NCBI GenBank assembly: GCA_001698425.1 | Contig: MBRE01000085.1 | Span: 37,457 to 101,456, forward strand | Source of the DNA: Oscillatoriales cyanobacterium USR001 | GTDB taxonomy: Bacteria > Cyanobacteriota > Cyanobacteriia > Cyanobacteriales > Microcoleaceae | Direction of reading: 5' to 3' | Length of the DNA stretch: 64,000 nucleotides | Shown here: positions 57,644 through 64,000 of the stretch, piece by piece | Numbering within the stretch: position 1 is the first letter of the stretch | Layout: each line of letters opens with the position of its first letter | Translations under genes and position numbers: made by a program | Notes under the pieces: generated by a model | Told to the model about the DNA's origin: nothing | The model's input: only the letters and a program-made list of their open reading frames with translations | Database searches by the model: none

Positions 57644-58585
57644 CTAAGGATTGGATTCTCGGAATCTAGCTAACAATTCCTCACGGGATAATTGCACCAT
57701 TAAAGGAGTAAATTCTTCTGGCGGCAAAGCTAATAATGGCTCAATAATTGCTGACAATTCCTCATCTAATGAGCCAAACCTGACCCGCAATAAATTTTCT
57801 ACCACAAATTGTTTACCCCGCTGTTCGCCCCGCTGTTCGCCCCGTTGTTCGCCTCGCTGTTCGCCTCGCTGTTCCGCAAGTCGTTCTACTTCTGCCAATC
57901 GTTCTTGAAAAAGAGGTCGCAATCGCATAACTAACTCCCTATCCTCTACTGCTAAACTTTGATTGAAGCCTAAGCTTTCTTGCAATTGATAAAACAATTC
58001 TAACGCATTAGTGCGGATTTGGCTCTCCGCCGGCAACATTTCTAGTTCATCAATTGCCTGTTTTTGTACATTCCCTCTACCTAAAATTCTCAGCCACAAG
58101 GTTTCTGGAGTTCTAGGTAATTGATGGATGACGATAATTCCTGTTCTTAAATTTTCTGCCATGAAATACACGCCATTCGGCCAATCCGCTTTGAGAGTAG
58201 CACTAAAATCTGATAATAATTTGACTGAGGCTGTGGGGGTGATTATCCACAGTTTCGGCAATTCAGCATCAGATAGACTGCGTGAGTTACGATTAGTTTC
58301 TCTCTGTAATTCCCCTCTTACTTCTAGCAATTTTAATAGACAATCACAAATTTCTGGGACTGTGACTGGATTGCGAAATGGTTCAAATAGAGCGGTGGTG
58401 GTGGCGAGTTTGCCTAATAGTCCTAGTGCGCTGCGATCGCCTGTTTCTGTTGGATTTGGCACAAAGTAAACATCAATGTGGCGGACTTCACCGGCGACGC
58501 GGTGAGGTGATTGTATTTTCCCTAGCGGCGAGAGTAATTCTTCTAGGTAATCTTTAGCAAATTGGTCGTGGATGAACCGAGTCAT
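57644..58585 (-). CDS. Cyanobacterial Rpn/PD-(D/E)xK-like protein with tandem EQRG repeat
   Basis: 313 aa. N-terminal half: FIHDQFAKDYLEELLSPLG, GEVRHIDVYFVPN, a layout seen in Rpn/DUF4351-type cyanobacterial proteins. About residues 236-256 contain five tandem R-G-E-Q (12-bp DNA repeat at 57,815-57,875). The C-terminus ends with LLRVRFGSLDEELSAII, as in DUF4351. Function unknown. Confidence 0.7.
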   Translation of the reverse strand: MTRFIHDQFAKDYLEELLSPLGKIQSPHRVAGEVRHIDVYFVPNPTETGDRSALGLLGKLATTTALFEPFRNPVTVPEICDCLLKLLEVRGELQRETNRNSRSLSDAELPKLWIITPTASVKLLSDFSATLKADWPNGVYFMAENLRTGIIVIHQLPRTPETLWLRILGRGNVQKQAIDELEMLPAESQIRTNALELFYQLQESLGFNQSLAVEDRELVMRLRPLFQERLAEVERLAEQRGEQRGEQRGEQRGEQRGKQFVVENLLRVRFGSLDEELSAIIEPLLALPPEEFTPLMVQLSREELLARFRESNP

Positions 58586-58703
58586 TATGATAAAATGGGA
58601 TAAATCGCTTTTTTATTTTAGCAAAAATAAGTACGATCGCTTCCAGATAAATAGCTAGATCGATCGCCAAAAATCAATACTTAATTAAAGCAACAATTAT
58701 CTC

Positions 58704-59255
58704 CTAAAGCCAAATTTCCTGACCTTCTTCTGTAAAACGCACCTTTTGAATCTGCCACCCTCGATTACCGATCAGAGTTTGCCGTAAACTACCAAACAAC
58801 GCTAACTGTTCGCAACTAGAAAGGGAAGCTAATTGTCGCTTAGAGTTTGCTGGAATTCGTAAATCTATCGTAGCTAATCTTTGGGAGCGATCGAGAATTA
58901 CCCGATAACTCAGATCGAAGTCGCTGGTGTATTGTTGTTCTAGCACTTTTGACACCGCTGCTTCAATTGGATGTTCTCTCCTCACAGAAACTTTTTGAGG
59001 AATCAAAGCTTGACACTGACTGTCTACTTCATAAATTGTAACTGTCACGCTGTCCGCGATCGCAACGGGCTTAAGTTCTGGCGGCCTTGGGGGATCGAGA
59101 CTTTCAGATTTCGGAGTAGCTGTGGGTGTTGGAGTTACTGGGAGCGGAGGAATAGACTGTTTCACTTCAGGGGGTAGCAAATTAGAACCATTTAAGCTAA
59201 ATATAATCAGGCTAACAGCAAGAGCCACCTGGTATCGTTGAATACTGTTCATCAA
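58704..59255 (-). CDS. GerMN-domain (sporulation/germination-like) secreted protein
   Basis: 183 aa. N-terminal signal/anchor (about 8-26), Pro-rich linker (30-70), then a GerMN-like domain: VTVTIYEVDSQCQALIPQKV, HPIEAAVSKVLEQQ, LSYRVILDRSQRLATIDLRI and SSCEQLALFGSLRQTL. Cyanobacterial members are cell-envelope proteins of unknown role. Divergent from pyrB. Confidence 0.82.
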   Translation of the reverse strand: MMNSIQRYQVALAVSLIIFSLNGSNLLPPEVKQSIPPLPVTPTPTATPKSESLDPPRPPELKPVAIADSVTVTIYEVDSQCQALIPQKVSVRREHPIEAAVSKVLEQQYTSDFDLSYRVILDRSQRLATIDLRIPANSKRQLASLSSCEQLALFGSLRQTLIGNRGWQIQKVRFTEEGQEIWL

Positions 59256-59341
59256 TAAATCACCAAACTTTTTTAATCAATTCGGTGGTTTTCGATCTGG
59301 CTCCGCAGGAAATAGTTGTTAATCTAAAATCTAAAATCTCT

Positions 59342-60328
59342 ATGGTTTGGAATCGCCGCCATATTTTATCTCTTGCTGATTTTACTACCGATGAATACGA
59401 CGCGGTGCTACAAACGGCTGCCAGTTTTCAGGAGGTGCTCAACCGTCGCATGAAGAAAGTGCCGACTTTACAAGGTCAAGTTGTGGCTAATTTATTTTTT
59501 GAGGCTTCGACTCGCACTCGCAATAGTTTTGAATTAGCCGCGAAGCGCTTATCTGCGGATACGCTAAATTTTGCGCCGGGAACTTCTTCTCTGACAAAGG
59601 GGGAGACTATTTTAGATACGGCGAAGACTTATTTGGCGATGGGTACGGATATGATGGTAATTCGGCATCAACAGGCTGGAGTACCGATGGCGATCGCGCA
59701 GGAAATGGATCGTTTAGGTGCTAAAGTTAGCGTGTTAAATGCCGGAGATGGCCAGCACGAACACCCTTCTCAAGCTTTGTTGGATTTATTTACTATCTGT
59801 ACGGTTTTAGAACCGAAAAGCCCTCACCTGGAACTTTTAGCAGGTAAAAAAATTGCGATCGTTGGTGATATTCTCCACTCGCGAGTAGCCCGTTCTAATA
59901 TTTGGAGTTTAACAGCAATAGGGGCTGAACTTCATTTAGCGGGGCCACCAACTTTGTTACCATTATTATTTGCTGAGTGTGGTAATGGACGACCGGGAAA
60001 GTTGTTTTTGCACTGGGAAGTTACACCGGCTTTACAAGATGCTGATTTTGTGATGACTTTGCGGCTGCAAAAGGAACGAATGGGTCAGAATTTGTTACCG
60101 AGTTTGCGAGAATATCATCAGTTATTTGGTATTACTCGCGATCGCCTCAAACTCTGCAAGCCCGATGTAAAAATTTTACACCCAGGGCCAGTGAACCGAG
60201 GCGTAGAAATTAGCTCTGATTTAATGGACGATCCCCAACTTAGTTTAATTTCCCAACAAGTTACTAGCGGCGTAGCCGTGCGAATGGCTTTACTCTACTT
60301 AATGGGCGGGGGTAAAGTTAATCCTTAA
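59342..60328 (+). CDS. pyrB: Aspartate carbamoyltransferase, catalytic subunit
   Basis: About 328 aa from the ATG at 59342 (the frame is open from 59285, but homologues start near WNRRHILSLADF). Carbamoyl-phosphate motif ASTRTRNSFE, then DTAKTYLAMGTDMMVIRHQ, HPSQALLDLFTI and HPGPVNRGVEI. Catalyses carbamoyl phosphate + aspartate to carbamoyl aspartate, the first committed pyrimidine step. The Pro of the usual FFEPSTRT is Ala here. AATCTAA heptamers precede the start. Confidence 0.95.
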   Translation: MVWNRRHILSLADFTTDEYDAVLQTAASFQEVLNRRMKKVPTLQGQVVANLFFEASTRTRNSFELAAKRLSADTLNFAPGTSSLTKGETILDTAKTYLAMGTDMMVIRHQQAGVPMAIAQEMDRLGAKVSVLNAGDGQHEHPSQALLDLFTICTVLEPKSPHLELLAGKKIAIVGDILHSRVARSNIWSLTAIGAELHLAGPPTLLPLLFAECGNGRPGKLFLHWEVTPALQDADFVMTLRLQKERMGQNLLPSLREYHQLFGITRDRLKLCKPDVKILHPGPVNRGVEISSDLMDDPQLSLISQQVTSGVAVRMALLYLMGGGKVNP

Positions 60329-60389
60329 AAGTTAAAGGTTAACGTTTCACCGTTAACCTTTAATTTCTACCTGTTAATTGCTAACTTCT

Positions 60390-60800
60390 TTAGTAGCAAG
60401 GCTTACAACTATAGCCACAGTAAGAAGAAGCTTTTTGATGATGATAGCTTAACCAATGGGCTGCTACCCAGCCGCCACCTTTGATCTGCGCCCAGCCATT
60501 CTTATACTTACCAGTGAGGCGAATATGAGCGCCATTGTGCAGTTTGCCTGTTACACAATATTCCATACCAGGGGCGCAACGGATATTCAAATTACTGCCA
60601 TTAGTGTGAACGCGGGCCATGTGACCAGCGTAAGCTTCGCTGGGGATAGCCATCACAGATAAGGCAACTGCAACACCAGCAATACCAATCCATGCAGAAC
60701 TAGGAATTGTTAAGCCTAGTTCATCAAGGGATCTCAATTTAAGTTCTGAATTTGGATTTTCGTAGGTAACGTAGGAATGGGTAAATGCTAATGCGTCCAT
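60390..60800 (-). CDS. SH3-like (SH3b) domain protein
   Basis: 136 aa. A membrane/signal segment (about 36-58, IPSSAWIGIAGVAVALSVMA) is followed by one bacterial SH3 domain: NGSNLNIRCAPGMEYCVTGKL, GWAQIKGGGWVAAHWLSY, and a Cys-rich tail (YCGYSCKPCY). SH3b domains usually bind peptidoglycan, so it is probably periplasmic. Monocistronic. Confidence 0.8.
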   Translation of the reverse strand: MDALAFTHSYVTYENPNSELKLRSLDELGLTIPSSAWIGIAGVAVALSVMAIPSEAYAGHMARVHTNGSNLNIRCAPGMEYCVTGKLHNGAHIRLTGKYKNGWAQIKGGGWVAAHWLSYHHQKASSYCGYSCKPCY

Positions 60801-61203
60801 AATTTGGTAATTAATGCTACATGGGTTTAGCTAGACTCACGTAAAAATCCATATTTCAAAAGAATTGCTAATAGGTTAGAAAACGCTTTAGCAAGTCTGC
60901 TTATTTTCTGTTTTGCTTGAAATTGTGGAAAATTTAACGATGAGCCTATAGGCAACAAGATAGCACTTGTCTTGTTTTTTAGATGCTAAAATTCAAGAAA
61001 GTTCACAAATAGTCGAAAAATTCTATAAATTTGCCACGATTAGCGATCGCGGAAAATAGATTTAGGATTTACGCAGACTTGGAAGTAATTATTAGGTAGG
61101 GCTTGCTGAATCAGCGTCCAGATGTGATGCAGTCTGGGTGATGCGATCGCACTTTCGCGCATTGATCTAAATAGAAAAAGAGCGATCGCATCCCATGAGT
61201 TAA
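60801..61203. other. Intergenic region upstream of the SH3-domain gene
   Basis: About 400 bp. Contains AT-rich promoter-like sequence near 60,800-60,960 and several HIP1-type sites between 61,040 and 61,195 (TGCGATCGCA motifs able to pair with each other). No gene is supported. Confidence 0.45.
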
Positions 61204-62361
61204 TTACGATCCAGACAAAATTTGGGCAGCGGCGGCAATTCCCGCACCCGAATTAAAGTCTTCATAACCTAATTCTTTGAGAACTGTTTCTAAGGAAGAA
61301 ATAGCAGCTAGAATATCGCGATCGCAAACAAATCCCAAATGACCAATACGGAAGATTTTACCCTTCAAATGGTCTTGACCATCTGCCAGCGCAATATCAA
61401 ATCGCTTTTTCATTAGCGATCGCACTTTTTGAGCATCAACCTGGGCTGGAGGCACGACTGCTGTAATGGCGGGACTCCCTGCCCCGTCTGCTGCCAACAA
61501 ACCCAAACCTAAAGCTTTCACCGCTGCATGAGTAATTTTCATCAGTCTTTGATGACGGGCAAACACATTTTCTAACCCCTCTGCTTTCATCATTTGCAGA
61601 GTCACTTGTAAGCCAAAAAACATATTTACCGGGGGCGTAAAAGGCGTTGTATTCTTAGCAGCATCCTTACGATACTTGCCCAAATCCAGATAAAACTTCG
61701 GCAATTTAGCAGTTTTATAAGCTTCCCAAGCTTTCGGACTAACTGCGACAAAACCCAAGCCAGGAGGAATCATATAAGCTTTCTGAGAACCTGAAGCAAT
61801 GACATCAATTCCCCACTCATCCATCGGTACATTTGCCGCCCCTAAACTGGTGACGGCATCTACCATAATTAAAGCTTCACCGTGCGCTTTTACATGGCGA
61901 TTAATGGTTTCTAAATCATTAAGAACTCCTGTAGAAGTTTCTGAATGAGTGATGATTACAGCCTTAATTTTTTTGTCGGTATCTGCTTCTAGTTTCTCGC
62001 GGAATTTTTCTGGATCGAGAGGTTGACCCCATTCAGCGGTGATGATTTCTGCATTTAAACCGTAAGCTTGGGCGACTTCGCCCCAACGTTCTCCAAATTT
62101 ACCATTATTACCAACTAAAACGCGATCGCCGGGACTCAAAAAATTAATAATTCCTGCTTCCATTGCACCAGTTCCAGAAACAGTTAAACTCAGAACATCG
62201 CTCTTAGTTTGATGTAGCCATTTCAGATTTTCTGTGCATTCGGCAAAAATTGCGTCAAATTCACTGCTACGGTGGCCCATTGGGTGTTTTGCCATTGCCA
62301 ACAATGCCGCTTCTGGTATTGGTGTAGGACCAGGAATCATCAGCATTAACTTGTTATCCAT
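61204..62361 (-). CDS. Class V PLP aminotransferase (alanine/serine-glyoxylate type)
   Basis: 385 aa. LMLMIPGPTPIPEAALLAM, HRSSEF, SGTGAMEAGI, VDAVTSLGAA and the PLP Lys in ASGSQKAYMIPPG are the hallmarks of the alanine-glyoxylate/serine-glyoxylate aminotransferase group; cyanobacterial relatives were once named small subunit of soluble hydrogenase. It converts glyoxylate to glycine and so supports photorespiration. Single gene. Confidence 0.93.
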   Translation of the reverse strand: MDNKLMLMIPGPTPIPEAALLAMAKHPMGHRSSEFDAIFAECTENLKWLHQTKSDVLSLTVSGTGAMEAGIINFLSPGDRVLVGNNGKFGERWGEVAQAYGLNAEIITAEWGQPLDPEKFREKLEADTDKKIKAVIITHSETSTGVLNDLETINRHVKAHGEALIMVDAVTSLGAANVPMDEWGIDVIASGSQKAYMIPPGLGFVAVSPKAWEAYKTAKLPKFYLDLGKYRKDAAKNTTPFTPPVNMFFGLQVTLQMMKAEGLENVFARHQRLMKITHAAVKALGLGLLAADGAGSPAITAVVPPAQVDAQKVRSLMKKRFDIALADGQDHLKGKIFRIGHLGFVCDRDILAAISSLETVLKELGYEDFNSGAGIAAAAQILSGS

Positions 62362-62426
62362 TCTATTGTCTCCTCATTCAATTGTTAATAACTATAGTAA
62401 TCTTAACTCGCTTGTTGTTAAATTTC

Positions 62427-62690
62427 TTAATCTTTAATTTTGGATTCTTCATCAACTGAATCAGATTTGATATCATTAAGCGACCAAAGATATTCTACTG
62501 ATAAGTTGGAACGTCGGCAGTTTTCTTCAAGTTGTTTTTGCAGGGCGGCGGCTTTGCGGATAGTGATAATTAGTTCTTGAACTTGCGCTTGGTGAGGGTG
62601 TTTTTGACTGACGGCTAACCAGGTTTTACGCTCTAACAATTGCAGTAATAGTTCATAATGTATGTGGGATGGTAGGGGAATTTGCTCCAT
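62427..62690 (-). CDS. Small conserved cyanobacterial protein (DUF5340-like)
   Basis: 87 aa. Starts MEQIPLPSHIHYELLLQLLE, a sequence I associate with a small cyanobacterial family (possibly DUF5340). Helical, acidic tail, no motif. It follows trpC by 4 bp on the same strand, so the two are co-transcribed. Function unknown. Confidence 0.72.
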   Translation of the reverse strand: MEQIPLPSHIHYELLLQLLERKTWLAVSQKHPHQAQVQELIITIRKAAALQKQLEENCRRSNLSVEYLWSLNDIKSDSVDEESKIKD

Positions 62691-62694
62691 AGTT

Positions 62695-63588
62695 TTAGAT
62701 GATTTTGGGGATAAGTTTTCTTAAAGCTTCGGCAATATTCGGCTGTTTGACGATCGATTCGCCGATGAGGACGGCTTCAGCGCCAGCATTAGCAACTAAA
62801 TTTAAGTCTGCGGGAGTGTGTAAACCTGACTCACTAACTACTAAGATACCGCGATCGCGCAATTGACTACCTCTGGCTGCTAACAGTTCCCTCGTAGTTT
62901 CCAAAGTAACAGTAAAATCTTCGAGGTTGCGGTTGTTAATGCCAATTAAATTAACACCTTCTATGGTTAATGCGCGATCTAATTCTGCCAATGTATGAAC
63001 TTCAACTAATGCGATCATTCCCAAGGCTTTGACAATTTTGATAAAATATTGTATGTCCTTATCAGAAAGGATGGTGGCGATCAGGTGTACGGCATCGGCT
63101 CCTTGGATACGGGCGAGGTAGATTTGGTAAGGGTAGATTAGGCAATCTTTGCACAGAAGGGGTAAGTCAACAGTTGAACGAACGATCGCGAGATTATTAA
63201 AGCTACCTTGAAAGAATTTTTCATCGGTGAGGACAGATATGCAGGCTGCGCCGCCTTGTTTATAGGCTAGTGCGATCGCGGCGGGGTCAAAATCTTGTCT
63301 AATTATGCCTTTGCTGGGGGAGGCTTTTTTAACTTCAGCGATGACAGCGGGTTTAGTTGGGTTTTGGCGTAAGGCGGCGAGGAAGTCGCGGGGTGGGGGG
63401 GCGATCGCGGCTTGTTTTTGGAGTTCGATTAAGGGAGTGCGATCGCGCATCTGGGCAACTTCTGTTTCTTTTTGCCAGACTATTTCTTCTAGGATGTGAC
63501 GAGGTTTGTCATCGAGTGTGGCTACCTGGTAACTGAGGTAGAGCACGGAGACAGATGTACTGGGAGGACGGCGACGGATTTCAATCAT
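62695..63588 (-). CDS. trpC: Indole-3-glycerol-phosphate synthase
   Basis: About 297 aa from the ATG at 63588 (frame open to 63618). Motifs of the TIM barrel: VIAEVKKASPSKGIIR, LTDEKFFQGS, LCKDCLIYPYQIY, LVEVHTLAELDRAL, IGINNRNL, VSESGLHTP and AVLIGESIVK. It closes the pyrrole ring of CdRP to indole-3-glycerol phosphate in tryptophan synthesis. The N-terminal extension with SVLYLSYQVATLDDKPRHIL is usual in cyanobacteria. A near-identical partial copy follows upstream (63,669-64,000). Confidence 0.95.
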   Translation of the reverse strand: MIEIRRRPPSTSVSVLYLSYQVATLDDKPRHILEEIVWQKETEVAQMRDRTPLIELQKQAAIAPPPRDFLAALRQNPTKPAVIAEVKKASPSKGIIRQDFDPAAIALAYKQGGAACISVLTDEKFFQGSFNNLAIVRSTVDLPLLCKDCLIYPYQIYLARIQGADAVHLIATILSDKDIQYFIKIVKALGMIALVEVHTLAELDRALTIEGVNLIGINNRNLEDFTVTLETTRELLAARGSQLRDRGILVVSESGLHTPADLNLVANAGAEAVLIGESIVKQPNIAEALRKLIPKII

Positions 63589-63668
63589 AGACAACAGTTT
63601 AGCAGGTAATGACAACAAGTTTCATGGTATAAATCATGGTATAAATTTTTACAGTAAATCTTCGTCGC

Positions 63669-64000
63669 CTAACGGTTAACTGTTAACTGTTTGGTAAGTT
63701 TTGTTAAAGCTTCGGCAATATCAGGCTGTTTGACGATCGATTCGCCGATGAGGACGGCTTCAGCGCCAGCATTAGCAACTAAATTTAAGTCTGCGGGAGT
63801 GTGTAAACCTGACTCACTAACTACTAAGATACCGCGATCGCGCAATTGACTACCTCTGGCTGCTAACAGTTTGCTAGTAGTTTCCAAGCTAACGGTAAAA
63901 TCTTCTAGGTTGCGGTTATTGATGCCAATTAAGTTAACATCTTCTATGGTTAATACGCGATCTAATTCTGCCAAGGTGTGAACTTCAACTAATGCGATCA
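63669..64000 (-). CDS. Second trpC copy, 3' part (cut by the window edge)
   Basis: The frame enters from 64,000 and reads HTLAELDRVLTIEDVNLIGINNRN..., a copy of the trpC C-terminus with few changes (D/N, S/T, SKLL for RELL). DNA identity with 62,707-63,020 is very high, including synonymous sites. Ends TKLTKQLTVNR before a GTTAACTG repeat. Whether the rest is intact lies outside the window. Confidence 0.88.
   Translation of the reverse strand, partial: IALVEVHTLAELDRVLTIEDVNLIGINNRNLEDFTVSLETTSKLLAARGSQLRDRGILVVSESGLHTPADLNLVANAGAEAVLIGESIVKQPDIAEALTKLTKQLTVNR

Overview
The window is chromosomal DNA of a cyanobacterium. Evidence: very frequent HIP1-type octamers (GCGATCGC and relatives), a photosystem II subunit gene (psb30/ycf12), a Ycf20-family gene, a cytochrome cM-like gene, heptanucleotide tandem repeats, and many families typical of filamentous cyanobacteria (Uma2 nucleases, pentapeptide repeats, DUF4347/SdrD/RTX surface protein, MoxR-vWA systems). 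No rRNA, tRNA or CRISPR array was recognised.

Layout. 1-15,000 is a Wzx/Wzy-type exopolysaccharide locus: the 3' tail of an unknown gene, a nucleotide-sugar epimerase-like SDR, four glycosyltransferases, a hexapeptide acyltransferase, an unknown zinc-ribbon protein, flippase (Wzx), polymerase/ligase (Wzy), outer-membrane exporter (Wza) and co-polymerase/BY-kinase (Wzc). 15,300-18,700 holds a CheY-like regulator and, convergent to it, a PhnD-like binding lipoprotein followed by a sensor kinase. 18,800-29,600 is mainly housekeeping (queC, two half-size GDT1/UPF0016 manganese-transporter-like genes, psb30, recJ, bestrophin, cytochrome cM) with an inserted RloA/RloB-type ATPase pair. 29,600-35,130 is one giant surface protein. 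35,670-41,830 holds ycf20, a copper ATPase with its chaperone, Uma2, SDR and esterase genes. 42,250-43,670 is a degraded type I restriction HsdR remnant lying between two matching composite low-complexity repeats. 43,890-47,280 has an SLH lipoprotein, a hairpin-rich promoter-driven intergenic stretch (candidate ncRNA) and a pentapeptide-repeat protein.

The most unusual part is 48,516-53,900: a three-gene conflict-type system (HTH/iSTAND-like protein, MoxR AAA+ ATPase, vWA-like protein fused to a formylglycine-sulfatase-fold domain). The 3' end of its last gene looks like the variable region of a diversity-generating retroelement (DGR): many codons sit at AAY-derivable positions in a conserved scaffold, followed by a conserved tail and a short-loop hairpin. 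No reverse transcriptase is visible here, so it would be a remote (trans) target. 54,159-64,000 returns to housekeeping: an ABC1 kinase, a STAND ATPase, an Rpn-like protein, a GerM-like protein, pyrB, an SH3 protein, a class V aminotransferase, and trpC followed by a second, nearly identical partial trpC copy running off the window.

Other points for follow-up are a possible -1 frameshift joining recJ to the next gene across a 9-A run, several dispersed palindromic elements, and a shared leader in front of two neighbouring small genes at 48 kb. All functions are inferred by reading motifs; no database search was run.
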